Below the pieces are notes generated by a model that was not told where the DNA came from, ran no database searches, and saw only the letters and a list, made by a program, of their open reading frames with translations. Position numbers and translations under genes: made by a program. From Chloroflexota bacterium (lineage in GTDB: Bacteria; Chloroflexota; Dehalococcoidia; SHYB01), in the NCBI GenBank assembly GCA_016875535.1, contig VGPF01000018.1, positions 1-41,128 on the forward strand: 41,128 bases of DNA, read 5' to 3'. Below are positions 1 through 10,709 of the stretch, one piece after another. Every line of letters starts with the position of its first letter. Within the stretch, counting starts at the first letter, position 1.

Positions 1-119
1 GGTACTTCGTGTTCTACAATAGCCGGCGGCCCCATTCGAGTCTCGGCGGGATGACCCCGGACGAGCGCTATGCGAGGTCGTTGCCGGCGCCCGCGGCAAC
101 CCACAACACCGCAGCATGA
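1..119 (+). CDS. IS3-family transposase, C-terminal end (partial)
   Basis: The first 119 bases are open in one frame and end at TGA 117-119, giving 39 residues. They contain the phrase YNSRRPHSSLGG followed by MTPDERY. This is the usual C-terminal end of the integrase-core (rve, DDE) transposase of IS3-family elements, which cut and join DNA during insertion. The catalytic D, D and E residues lie outside the window. The element differs from the one at the right end of the window, whose C-terminus reads KERYNREWLIERH. Family is clear; subgroup cannot be assigned from so little. Confidence 0.85.
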   Translation, partial: YFVFYNSRRPHSSLGGMTPDERYARSLPAPAATHNTAA

Positions 120-172
120 TTCCACTTATCGCACAGGGCCCGGCTGTTCAGATAAACGGAGCCACCTCTCCC
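1..172 (+). mobile_element. right end of an IS3-family insertion sequence
   Basis: The transposase stop is followed by about 50 bases that look like the terminal region of the element, with the GGCCCGGCTGTTCAG segment at about 137-151. I infer that the boundary lies near position 170. The other end is outside the window, so neither the matching inverted repeat nor a target duplication can be checked and the exact end is uncertain. Confidence 0.5.
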
Positions 173-292
173 CATGAGCAGATGAGATGGGGACGGTGCG
201 GGAAAGAGGGCTGACTTGGCGAGGTGAGAGGCAAGGCAGAGGGTGCGGAGGCACTGGGAGGGAGTCCCAGAAGGGGAACTGAAGGGCGACGC

Positions 293-321
293 TTGACACT
301 TTCTTCAGAGCAACCTATACT
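293..321 (+). promoter_or_regulatory. sigma70 promoter of the 23S rRNA unit
   Basis: A perfect -35 TTGACA (293-298) is separated by 17 bases from TATACT (316-321), a near-consensus -10. The start point would be near 328. An inverted repeat CTGGGA/TCCCAG (254-270) lies about 22 bases upstream of the -35. The match quality fits a strong stable-RNA promoter and shows that the 23S gene does not depend on an upstream 16S gene. Confidence 0.85.
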
Positions 322-664
322 TTCCCTTTGTCCGACCCGTTAGGCTGCACCGCCGACGGAAGGAGCGAACGAGACGTTGGTGCTGGGACTCACATAGCAA
401 AACTCCGGTAGATGACGCTGAGCGTGCAAAGCGGCTTGGTGAACATCGAGCCGCTTTTGTTATGCCCAAAAAACGGGCAGTCTCGAAATCCTCGAAGGCA
501 CTGACCGTAGTTCAGTATCTTCGAGGGAGTCGCAAGGCTCCCGGAGCCGCAGGGGAAAGACCCGGCGGCGCGCACATTGACAAGTGAAGAGCGAGTAGAG
601 AGAACGTGACGATCGAAGACTGAAGAGTCTTCGACGCCGAAGCTTCTCGTCAAACCTTAATGTA
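322..664 (+). other. structured leader of the 23S transcript
   Basis: This 343-base stretch between the promoter and mature 23S holds no gene, no 16S, no 5S and no tRNA. It is rich in hairpins: AAAGCGGCT/AGCCGCTTT (428-457) followed by TTGTT, which looks like a weak terminator or attenuator; TGCCC/GGGCA (463-479); a long stem around CTCGAAG/CTTCGAG (491-525) overlapping an alternative GGGAG/CTCCC stem (525-542); and an 8-bp stem CGAAGACT/AGTCTTCG (614-633). Bases 655-672 are perfectly complementary to 3645-3662 and form the 23S processing stalk. Confidence 0.7.
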
Positions 665-3652
<2,988 letters not shown>

Positions 3653-3714
3653 TACATTAAGGTCTGGTGAGAAGCAATTTCGGCTAATCGTTCTCTTTTC
3701 CGTTCTTCACTCGA

Positions 3715-3789
3715 CGCGGGGTGGAGCAGTGGCAGCTCGTCGGGCTCATAACCCGAAGGTCACAGGTTCGAGTCCTGTCCCCGCTACCA
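3715..3789 (+). tRNA. initiator tRNA-fMet (CAU)
   Basis: A 75-nt cloverleaf with encoded CCA. Acceptor CGCGGGG pairs with CCCCGC except at position 1-72, where a C-T mismatch stands. The anticodon stem-loop is TCGGG CTCATAA CCCGA. An unpaired 1-72 position and three consecutive G-C pairs next to the anticodon loop are the hallmarks of initiator tRNA, used by IF2 and the transformylase. It begins 62 bases after mature 23S, with no promoter between, so it is very likely co-transcribed and cut from the rRNA precursor. Confidence 0.96.
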
Positions 3790-3802
3790 GTGAGTTGAAA
3801 CA

Positions 3803-3839
3803 AAACGGGCCCGGGTCCATACCGGGCCCGTTTCTTTTT
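3803..3839 (+). terminator. intrinsic terminator of the 23S-tRNA unit
   Basis: A 12-bp perfect stem (3803-3814 with 3822-3833, core ACGGGCCCGG) is followed by CTTTTTG. It sits 13 bases after the tRNA CCA and ends the rRNA transcript. Confidence 0.92.
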
Positions 3840-3857
3840 GTGTGACAATGGAAGCCT

Positions 3858-5084
3858 ATGCCTACTCACAAATTTTCCAAGTTCCTCTTCGCTAGCATCG
3901 TCGGTATTTTCATGCTGGCAGCTTGCATTTCCTCAGGGGATGAAGAGCCGCCACAGCCTACCGCCACAAGAGAAAGCGCACCGACGGCGACGTTGGAAGC
4001 GACGGCTGTCCCCTCGCCATTAGCGGCAACGCCCACAAGCGCGCCAACACCGACAAGGCCACCGACGATCGCCCCTACAGCCACGTCTCCGCCGACGGCA
4101 GTCGTTCTACCGACAGATACCGCAAGGCCCACGCTCGCGCCTACAGCGACCAGGACATCGGCGGCCACTCCTGTTGCAACGCCTACCCAGGGCCTACCGC
4201 CAGGCCCCACGCGCCCACCAACGCCCACACAGAGCGGCACTCCTGAGATCGCGCAACTGCGGGTCTACATGCTGGACCTGATCAACGCAGACAGGGCAAA
4301 GTTCGGAAGGCCGCCCGTGCGGCTGGGAATGAACGCGGCGGCGCAGCAGCATGCGGAGGATATGCTGAACAATTTCTACATCGGGCATGTGGATAGCGGA
4401 GGGATGAAGCCCTACATGCGCTACAGCCTGGCAGGCGGCCTAGGGGCCATGGGCGAGAACGCGGCCTATGCGGGGACGGAGGACCCGAACGATACGAGGC
4501 TCTATGCGCCCATCGTGCCGCGGGAGCGGCTGGCGCAGCTGCAGTACGCCATGATGTATGACGACGCCGATTCCAACTGGGGGCACCGGGACCAGATACT
4601 AGAACCGCAGCACCAGGTGGTGAATATCGGCATCGCCTTCACGCAGACGCGACTGGCGCTCATCCAGCACTTCGAAGAGAACTATGTGACCTTCACCCAT
4701 GCGCCCATACTGGCGAACGGGGTGCTGACACTCGGCGGAACGGTAGACGCGATGCTGGGAGCACTACGCTCAGTAGACATCTACTACGACCCGACGCCTC
4801 GGGCCTATACCCATGCACAGCTTTTGGCGCAGCCGCACTCATATTCGGTTGGGACAAGCACCCGTCCGGCGATCCAGGTAATCCTACCGGCTCCGCCAGG
4901 CTCGTTCTATCCCAGCCTGCCGACGTATGTCAGCGTCGCTGAATCATGGACGGGGACGGGCACGAGCTTCCAGATCTCGGCAAATATCGCATCTCGTATC
5001 ACACAGCCGGGGGTCTATACGCTGCTGCTTTGGTCTGCGAATGCGGACTATCCGCTGACCACCATCGCGCTGTTTGCGGGGTAG
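3858..5084 (+). CDS. CAP/SCP-domain lipoprotein
   Basis: A 408-residue exported protein. Residues 1-23 are a type II signal peptide ending in the lipobox LAAC, so Cys23 should be lipidated and anchored in the membrane. Residues about 25-130 are a low-complexity Pro/Thr/Ala linker, suggesting a stalk. Residues about 134-275 look like a CAP (SCP/PR-1) domain: INADRAKFGRPPVRL, then HAEDM, GHVDSGGM and GENAAY. CAP domains are cavity-bearing folds with varied roles, some lipid-binding, so the function here is open. The last 130 residues look beta-rich and unassigned. The ATG comes only 18 bases after the rRNA terminator tail, with a weak GGAAG site; a -10-like GACAAT (3844-3849) could give a nearly leaderless message. 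Confidence 0.85.
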   Translation: MPTHKFSKFLFASIVGIFMLAACISSGDEEPPQPTATRESAPTATLEATAVPSPLAATPTSAPTPTRPPTIAPTATSPPTAVVLPTDTARPTLAPTATRTSAATPVATPTQGLPPGPTRPPTPTQSGTPEIAQLRVYMLDLINADRAKFGRPPVRLGMNAAAQQHAEDMLNNFYIGHVDSGGMKPYMRYSLAGGLGAMGENAAYAGTEDPNDTRLYAPIVPRERLAQLQYAMMYDDADSNWGHRDQILEPQHQVVNIGIAFTQTRLALIQHFEENYVTFTHAPILANGVLTLGGTVDAMLGALRSVDIYYDPTPRAYTHAQLLAQPHSYSVGTSTRPAIQVILPAPPGSFYPSLPTYVSVAESWTGTGTSFQISANIASRITQPGVYTLLLWSANADYPLTTIALFAG

Positions 5085-5126
5085 AGCGCTTGCCCCTCCA
5101 GGAGTAACCTGGAGGGGCAAGCGCTC
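5084..5126. terminator. bidirectional terminator between convergent genes
   Basis: A perfect 19-bp inverted repeat (5084-5102 and 5108-5126) with loop AGTAA. It starts inside the stop codon of the CAP lipoprotein and ends 12 bases before the stop of the convergent gene. It can act on both transcripts, although the T-tract after it is short. Confidence 0.85.
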
Positions 5127-5138
5127 TTAATCTTAAGC

Positions 5139-5522
5139 CTAGCTGACACCAGCGGCGACTTGAATATGGGTTACCTGGGCGATTGTAAGGCCCATCCCTA
5201 AAAGGCCATCAACGCCAAAGTTAGCCAGAATGTTCTTGGCGGTCTCCGGGTCTACAGTGGAGACTTCCGGCTGAGATGCGGGCGAGAGTGTCTCCGAGAG
5301 GACGGGCTGGGCCATCGCGCCGCTTGCGATGAGTTTGAGCTGGGCAAGTTGCTCGAGGCTTAGGCCCATGTTCCGCAAGCCCTCCTCCCCATAGTTTGAG
5401 AGCATCTCTTGGGCCTGCTGTTGACTCATTATGTCTTCGGCATGTGTGACGGCAGGTAGGATAGAGCCGACGAGCAGAACGCTCGGAACCGCTACCAACG
5501 CCAACCTCTTCCAAATTTTCAT
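5139..5522 (-). CDS. small secreted protein with two tandem repeats, unknown function
   Basis: A 127-residue protein I do not recognise. Residues 1-28 form a Sec signal peptide with cleavage expected after THA. The mature part consists of two similar units of about 34 residues: one carries QEMLSNYGEEGLRNMGLSLEQ and the other KNILANFGVDGLLGMGLTIAQ. They are joined by a Ser/Pro/Thr linker. Each unit has a predicted helix, a Gly turn, then a second helix opening with GL-S/T, so each probably folds as a short helix-turn-helix hairpin. There are no cysteines or obvious catalytic residues. The ATG is preceded by a clear GGGAGAAG ribosome site. Confidence 0.75.
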   Translation of the reverse strand: MKIWKRLALVAVPSVLLVGSILPAVTHAEDIMSQQQAQEMLSNYGEEGLRNMGLSLEQLAQLKLIASGAMAQPVLSETLSPASQPEVSTVDPETAKNILANFGVDGLLGMGLTIAQVTHIQVAAGVS

Positions 5523-5741
5523 TTGGCTTCTCCCTTTTTGCGCTGTTTTGCTTGCCTCGCACTAGGAGAAACGCCAAAGGCCCTTGTGGGATAGGAATTA
5601 ATTATCCGCCAGATTCACGCTTCTGGAGAGAAGCCGTACCACTTTGTTTGGAAGTAGGTAACAAGGGCATGAGAAAACGGTGAGAAAGGGCAAACGTGAC
5701 GAGCGAGGGTGCTTACAGCCTGCAGAAGAACAAAGAAGAAG

Positions 5742-6965
5742 CTAAGAGAAGACGCCGCTGGCCTTGAGACGCTCGGCTTCAGCCGGGGCAAACCCCAGAA
5801 GTTCCAAAGAGACATAGGGGTTATGCTGGCCCCAGAGCGGGGCAGGGCGAAAGATCTCGCGGGGTGCGCCAGCAAGGCGGATCGTGGAGGCGGCGATGCG
5901 ACGGTCCTTGGTGATGGGATGAGGATCGGGAAGGTAGGTCTTGCGAGCGATAGTGTGTTTGCCCTCAGTTACTTCCTTGATGGAGTACATCGGGCCAGCA
6001 GAGACTCCGTGACGCTGAAGGAGGGCAAAGGCCTCATCGCGGGTGATGGTGGCGGTCCACTGCCCTACAAGGCGCTCAAGCTCATCTTGACGCTGGAGTC
6101 GGCTTGCCTCAGTCGCGAACTCGGGCCTTCGGGTCCACTCCGCATCACCCGTCGCCTTGCAGAAGGCCTGCCATTCGGCTTCATCACGGATACTGATGGC
6201 GATCCAATCATCGTTCCCCTTGCAGGGGAAGAACTCATGGATGGCATGGTGCAGGGTCCGGCTGCCATTGCGAGACCACATCCGGCCGTTGACGGCGCCA
6301 TCATAAAAGGTGGCAGGGATGGCGTTCGTGGCAACCTGGGCTTCCGAGATATCGGCGTGAAGGCCCTGGCCTGTGATGCGCCTCCGATAGAGGGCGGACA
6401 TGACCAATTGGGAGGCATACAGGGCCGAGACGTAGTCCGTGTAGGAGAAGGGGCAAATCTCGGGAGGGCCGTCCTTCCAGCCGTTGAGGTTCATGATGCC
6501 GCCGACGCCCTCCAACACGGGGCCGTAGGCGACGAAGCTCCTGTCCGGGCCGGTGGCGCCAAAGCCGGAGAGGGAGATCATAATGAGATCGGGGCGGTAC
6601 TTGCGAAGCTCGTTATAGCCCAGGCCCAGGCTATCCATAGTGCCTGCGGCGAAGTTTTCGACAACGATATCGGTGACGGAGACGATCTGCTTGAAGATGC
6701 CCTTGGCTTCCTCTTTGCGGAGATCAAGAAGGAGGCCGAGCTTGTTCCGGTTCAGCTTGTTGAAGTAGTAACTCGCATCCAGATCGCGCTTTTCCCCAAC
6801 CCAGGGATTGGTGTAGCGGATGTTGTCCGGGCGCTTCTCCGTCTCCATCTTGATCACTTCGGCGCCCATATCGGCGTACATGCTGGTCTGATAGGGGGAG
6901 GCGATGGCCGCGCCAAGCTCAATGACGCGGACGTTCTTGAGCGGCAAAAGGGGGTGCGTCTTCAC
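5742..6965 (-). CDS. CaiB/BaiF (family III) CoA-transferase, catalytic type
   Basis: A 407-residue protein of normal family length. Family III enzymes move CoA between carboxylic acids through an aspartyl-CoA thioester, as in formyl-CoA:oxalate and carnitine CoA-transferases. It opens with LKNVRVIELGAAIASPY and has GAEVIKME and FGATGPD. Asp177, in SYTDYVSALYA, is at the expected place of the catalytic aspartate (Asp169 in oxalate Frc). Its start overlaps the stop of the upstream CoA-transferase by 4 bases, so the two are translationally coupled and may form one heteromeric enzyme. The substrate cannot be told from sequence. Confidence 0.93.
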   Translation of the reverse strand: MKTHPLLPLKNVRVIELGAAIASPYQTSMYADMGAEVIKMETEKRPDNIRYTNPWVGEKRDLDASYYFNKLNRNKLGLLLDLRKEEAKGIFKQIVSVTDIVVENFAAGTMDSLGLGYNELRKYRPDLIMISLSGFGATGPDRSFVAYGPVLEGVGGIMNLNGWKDGPPEICPFSYTDYVSALYASQLVMSALYRRRITGQGLHADISEAQVATNAIPATFYDGAVNGRMWSRNGSRTLHHAIHEFFPCKGNDDWIAISIRDEAEWQAFCKATGDAEWTRRPEFATEASRLQRQDELERLVGQWTATITRDEAFALLQRHGVSAGPMYSIKEVTEGKHTIARKTYLPDPHPITKDRRIAASTIRLAGAPREIFRPAPLWGQHNPYVSLELLGFAPAEAERLKASGVFS

Positions 6966-8212
6966 AGAACCCCTTTCCGGCGAAAGGTATTCAGATGAGC
7001 TTTGGGGATGCCAAGGCGCTTCCCCAGGACTGTATTTGTGTGCTGGCCGAGCCTGGGGGCGAAGAGAGGACGCTGCCAGGATTCGCCAGCGAGGTCGTAC
7101 GGGGGGCGGAGGTATGGGACCGAGCCGAAGGAAGGATGCGTAGCCTCTGGGAAGGCGTTACGGAAGAGGAACTGCTTGTCCTTAAGGGTCTCATCAATGG
7201 CATAGACGGCGCCAGACGGGATATCGTTTTCCTGGCAGAGGCGGTAGATTTCTTCCTTGCCGTGGGACATGAACCAGGGGCTGATCATCTCCCAGATGTC
7301 AGGCCAGTGCTGGCGGCGGCGCGCACCATCGTTGAACAACTCGATCTCGCTTACCTCCGGCATGCCGATGACCTTGAGCAGACGGTGCCAATGGTCTTCC
7401 TGCGGACAAAAGATGCCGACATAGCCGTCCTTGCAGGGCAGGCAGTCATAGGGAGAACTAGTGCCGACGATGCCTCCTGCCCGCTCCCAGATGCCTTCGT
7501 GCTCAAACCGGCTCAGCGAGGCATGGAGCAACGAGGCTTGGATCTCATTCTCCGCGACCTCCAAATGCGCGCCAAGACCCTGATCCTGGCGGCGTATGAG
7601 GCCCATCACAGCAGCCGTCGCCCCCTGGTGGCCCGCCAGGAAAGAGGGGACATTGCCTGGGTAGACGAGGGGCGGACGCCCAGGCTTGTCCATAACCCGG
7701 GGGTTGGAGTAGGTAGCGCCGCTCATCGCGGAGACGACGAGGTCATCGGCTACTAGGTTGCGATAGGGTCCGGTCTGGCCGAAGGGAGAGAGGGAGACCA
7801 TGACGATGCGCGGGCTTGCCCTCGCAATCTCTTTGTAATCGAGTCGGAGGGCCTGCTTACGCTTGACCGGGACATTTTCTACAAGGATATCTACGGTCTT
7901 GAGGAATTGAAGGAAGAGGCGACGCCCATTTTCACTATCCACATTGAGCGTGACGCCCTGCTTGCCTGCATTAAAGTACTCGAAGAAGAGGCTGCTGTTC
8001 GTCCCCGGCCTATCGTGAAAGAAGGGAGGGATGCGGCGAGCAAATTCGCCTGTTTTGGGAGGTTCAATCTTAATGACTTCAGCGCCAAGCTCAGCAAGAA
8101 GCTTGCCACAGAGAGGAGCGGAGATGTTATCGCCCCATTCAACAACGGTGACCCCCTGGAGCAGGGGGCGTTGAGAGGCGCTCTTCTGGAGGTGTTGCTT
8201 GGTAGACGGCAT
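6962..8212 (-). CDS. CaiB/BaiF (family III) CoA-transferase homologue, apparently lacking catalytic Asp
   Basis: A 416-residue family III CoA-transferase with the usual landmarks: LQGVTVVEWGDNISAP, GAEVIKIEPP and PFGQTGPYR. In the stretch aligned with the catalytic aspartate (residues about 182-200, PLVYPGNVPSFLAGHQGAT) there is no Asp; Asn187 or Ser190 falls there. It may therefore be a structural or regulatory partner of the downstream gene, which keeps Asp177. It is the first gene of the two-gene unit, and a minus-strand TATAAT lies 33 bases before its ATG. Family assignment is secure; loss of activity is inference. Confidence 0.9.
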   Translation of the reverse strand: MPSTKQHLQKSASQRPLLQGVTVVEWGDNISAPLCGKLLAELGAEVIKIEPPKTGEFARRIPPFFHDRPGTNSSLFFEYFNAGKQGVTLNVDSENGRRLFLQFLKTVDILVENVPVKRKQALRLDYKEIARASPRIVMVSLSPFGQTGPYRNLVADDLVVSAMSGATYSNPRVMDKPGRPPLVYPGNVPSFLAGHQGATAAVMGLIRRQDQGLGAHLEVAENEIQASLLHASLSRFEHEGIWERAGGIVGTSSPYDCLPCKDGYVGIFCPQEDHWHRLLKVIGMPEVSEIELFNDGARRRQHWPDIWEMISPWFMSHGKEEIYRLCQENDIPSGAVYAIDETLKDKQFLFRNAFPEATHPSFGSVPYLRPPYDLAGESWQRPLFAPRLGQHTNTVLGKRLGIPKAHLNTFRRKGVL

Positions 8213-8244
8213 GCTGTGCTGTTCTATCCGGGAAGGCGACGGCG

Positions 8245-8250
8245 ATTATA
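8245..8250 (-). promoter_or_regulatory. putative -10 box for the CoA-transferase pair
   Basis: A perfect TATAAT on the minus strand, 33 bases before the ATG at 8212. No convincing -35 is seen at 16-18 bases. It lies back to back with a plus-strand TATAAT at 8282-8287, making a divergent promoter region of about 110 bases. Confidence 0.45.
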
Positions 8251-8281
8251 GCAAAACCAGGAGGGTCGAATCAGGAAAGCG

Positions 8282-8287
8282 TATAAT
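8282..8287 (+). promoter_or_regulatory. putative -10 box for the alcohol dehydrogenase run
   Basis: A perfect TATAAT 35 bases before the ATG at 8322, with no good -35 at the standard distance, so an activator may be required. The divergent layout with 8245-8250 suggests shared control. Confidence 0.45.
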
Positions 8288-8321
8288 GCCGGACGAGCCA
8301 CCACATCAAGAGGAGAACCAT

Positions 8322-9404
8322 ATGAAGGCAGCCGTGCTTCACCAGCCAAAGACGCCGCTGCGAATCGAAGAGGTTGAGCTAGGGGAGCCGGGCGCGGGTG
8401 AAGTGCTAGTGAAGCTGATGGCAAGCGGCGTCTGCCATTCCGATTGGCACGTGGTGAAGGGTGATTGGTCCATGATGCCGCTGCCCGGGATATTGGGCCA
8501 CGAAGGAGCGGGCATCGTGGAGGCGACGGGGCCGAACGTCACCGGCGTGAACAAGGGCGATCACGTCATCCTTTCATGGAAGACGAGTTGCGGTCTGTGC
8601 GAGATGTGCCAGAAGGGGTGGCCGCAGGTTTGCGAACGCTCGCCGGCACCCAAGTCCAAGCCTACGGTAAAAGGGACGGCGACCAGGCTCTACCCCATGG
8701 CGGGCCTGGGGACCTTCGGCGAATATGCCATCGTGCCGGCAGTGGCGGCGATACCCATCGAGAAGGACATCCCCTTCGCCCAGGCGGCGCTGGTAGGCTG
8801 CGGCGTGACGACGGGCGTGGGCGCGGCGATCAATACGGCCAATGTGCAGCCGGGGAGCACCTGCGCGGTCTTTGGCGCGGGAGGCGTAGGACTGAACGTC
8901 ATCCAGGGCTGCCGCATCGCCGGGGCGACGCAGATCATCGCCGTGGACGTGCTGGACAATAAGCTGGCGATGGCGAAGGAGTTCGGCGCAACGGACGCGG
9001 TGAATGCCGCCAAGGACGACCCGGTGGCGAAGGTCAGGGAACTGACCGGGGGAGCGGGCGTTCACTACGCCTTCGAGGCGATAGGAACGGTGGAAAAGCC
9101 CTTTGTGCAGAGCATCCTCTGCACGCGGAAGCGCGGGGTGACAGTGTGGGTAGGCCATGCGCCGGTGAACACGCCGGTGACGCTGGATGCGCGCATCCTG
9201 TTCCTGGAAAAATCGGTCATCGGCTCCATGTACGGGTCATCGCGGCCGCACGTGGACTTCCCGCGGCTCCTGAGGCTGTACAAGGCGGGGAAGCTGCGGA
9301 TAGATGAGCTCATTACCAAGCGGATGCGCTTAGGCGATGTGAATACGGCCTTTGATCTGCTGGCACAGGGCAAGGTGGCGCGCAGCGTTTTGACGTTCGA
9401 CTAG
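8322..9404 (+). CDS. zinc-dependent alcohol dehydrogenase (MDR family)
   Basis: A 360-residue medium-chain dehydrogenase that oxidises alcohols or reduces aldehydes with NAD(H). Catalytic zinc ligands are Cys38 (GVCHSDWH), His60 (LGHEGAG) and Cys160 (VGCGVTTG). Structural zinc ligands are Cys90, 93, 96 and 104 (CGLCEMCQKGWPQVC). The nucleotide-binding loop GAGGVG is at 185-190. The frame stays open upstream to 8199, but the ATG at 8322 follows AGGAG with ideal spacing and gives the normal N-terminus MKAAVLHQP. It leads a four-gene plus-strand run with gaps of 32, 16 and 9 bases. The class III-like pattern does not define the substrate. Confidence 0.93.
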   Translation: MKAAVLHQPKTPLRIEEVELGEPGAGEVLVKLMASGVCHSDWHVVKGDWSMMPLPGILGHEGAGIVEATGPNVTGVNKGDHVILSWKTSCGLCEMCQKGWPQVCERSPAPKSKPTVKGTATRLYPMAGLGTFGEYAIVPAVAAIPIEKDIPFAQAALVGCGVTTGVGAAINTANVQPGSTCAVFGAGGVGLNVIQGCRIAGATQIIAVDVLDNKLAMAKEFGATDAVNAAKDDPVAKVRELTGGAGVHYAFEAIGTVEKPFVQSILCTRKRGVTVWVGHAPVNTPVTLDARILFLEKSVIGSMYGSSRPHVDFPRLLRLYKAGKLRIDELITKRMRLGDVNTAFDLLAQGKVARSVLTFD

Positions 9405-9436
9405 GCGCGGCGCAGCCCCCTCCGCTCACCAGCTCT

Positions 9437-10693
9437 ATGCCCAACAATGAGAGCGCCGTAGATAGCACACAGGCATCACCCGGCAAGATCAAGCCCTGGG
9501 AGTCGTTGAAACACCGCGATTTCAGACTGCTCTGGATGGGCTTCCCATTCAGCGGCGTGGGCCTCTGGATGCGGAATACAACCAACGCCTGGCAGGTCTA
9601 TCATCTGACTGATTCGGAAACGCTCCTCGGCTTGACGTTCCTTTTCCAAGGCATACCCACTGTCATCGTCGGACTCTTCGGCGGCACGCTGGCAGACTTC
9701 CTACCGAAGAACCTTGTGATCCGAACGACGATGAGCTTCGAGATGTGCCTGGCAATCTTGCTGGCCATCCTTACACTGAACGGCCACATCGAGGTTTGGC
9801 ATATCTACGCGATCACATTTACGTCTTCGGCGCTGGCGGCCTGCGAGCACCCCGCGCGAGCGGCGCTCCTGCCGAAGCTGGTGCCGCGCCACCTGCTGCT
9901 GAATGCAACAACGCTCACCGCCTTCGGGTTCAACACCGCATCGCTTGTAGGGCCTGTTCTCGCCGGAGGGCTTATTGACACCGCCGGTCCCGGCTGGTCG
10001 TACGTGGTTAACGCCTTCTTGGTCCTCCCGGCGATCATTGCCCTTTCGCTGATGCGGCTAACGGATGAGGGGCAACGAGCCAAACTACGACTGAACGTTG
10101 CGACGATCTTTGAGGGGCTCATCTTCGCGATCAGGACGCGCACCCTCATCATCATGATCCTGCTTGATGTGGTAACGATGATCTTTGGGTATTACCCGGC
10201 GCTCATGGCCGTCTTCGCAAAGGATGTCCTATACGTGGGCGGAACGGGTCTCGGTGCGCTGTTAGCGGCGGCGCCCCTAGGAGCGATGGCCGGCCTGCTC
10301 TTGCTGTTGGCTATAGGCAACGTGGAGCGCAAGGGGCGAATGCTCATCATTGTGACGATCATCCACGGCATAGGGCTGATCGCGTTTGCGGCCTCTCCAT
10401 GGTTCGGCCTTTCGATCATCCTCATCGCCCTGCTTGGGCTTGTGGACTCCATCAGCGTCTCTGTGCGGCAAACGAGCTTCCAGTTGGTGGCAAAGGATGA
10501 GAACCGGGGGCGCGTTGTGAGCCTCGTGGGCCTTGTAGCGCAAAGCTCCAACTCACTGGGGGGCGCGTACCTGGGCCTAGCCGCGGCGCTGATGGGCCCA
10601 CAGCTTTCCCTGGCCATCGGTGGGGCCATCGGAGCGGGATTCGCCCTTATCATGGCTGTAGCGTACCCAAAACTGCGAGAGTTTCGTCCCTAG
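9437..10693 (+). CDS. MFS transporter (EntS/MFS_3-like exporter)
   Basis: A 418-residue membrane protein with about 12 hydrophobic segments. After a polar N-terminus of about 25 residues it shows SLKHRDFRLLWMG, the loop GGTLADFLPKN between helices 2 and 3, and EHPARAALLPKLVP in the central part. These are typical of the MFS_3 group that includes the enterobactin exporter EntS. It is likely a proton-driven exporter of a small molecule. It follows the dehydrogenase by 32 bases without a clear Shine-Dalgarno site, suggesting coupling to upstream translation. Substrate unknown. Confidence 0.88.
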   Translation: MPNNESAVDSTQASPGKIKPWESLKHRDFRLLWMGFPFSGVGLWMRNTTNAWQVYHLTDSETLLGLTFLFQGIPTVIVGLFGGTLADFLPKNLVIRTTMSFEMCLAILLAILTLNGHIEVWHIYAITFTSSALAACEHPARAALLPKLVPRHLLLNATTLTAFGFNTASLVGPVLAGGLIDTAGPGWSYVVNAFLVLPAIIALSLMRLTDEGQRAKLRLNVATIFEGLIFAIRTRTLIIMILLDVVTMIFGYYPALMAVFAKDVLYVGGTGLGALLAAAPLGAMAGLLLLLAIGNVERKGRMLIIVTIIHGIGLIAFAASPWFGLSIILIALLGLVDSISVSVRQTSFQLVAKDENRGRVVSLVGLVAQSSNSLGGAYLGLAAALMGPQLSLAIGGAIGAGFALIMAVAYPKLREFRP

Positions 10694-10709
10694 AGGGCGA
10701 AGGAGCTTC

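Noticed and set aside
3653-3714. 5S rRNA between 23S and tRNA-fMet
   Set aside because: The 62-base space is too short for the roughly 115-nt 5S and has no 5S motifs.
5709-6998. 429-residue plus-strand ORF
   Set aside because: It is antisense to an intact CoA-transferase with recognised motifs; long opposite frames are common in GC-rich genes and this one has no domain.
8199-8321. N-terminal extension of the alcohol dehydrogenase
   Set aside because: It covers the divergent promoter region and the ribosome site; the ATG at 8322 gives the normal family start.
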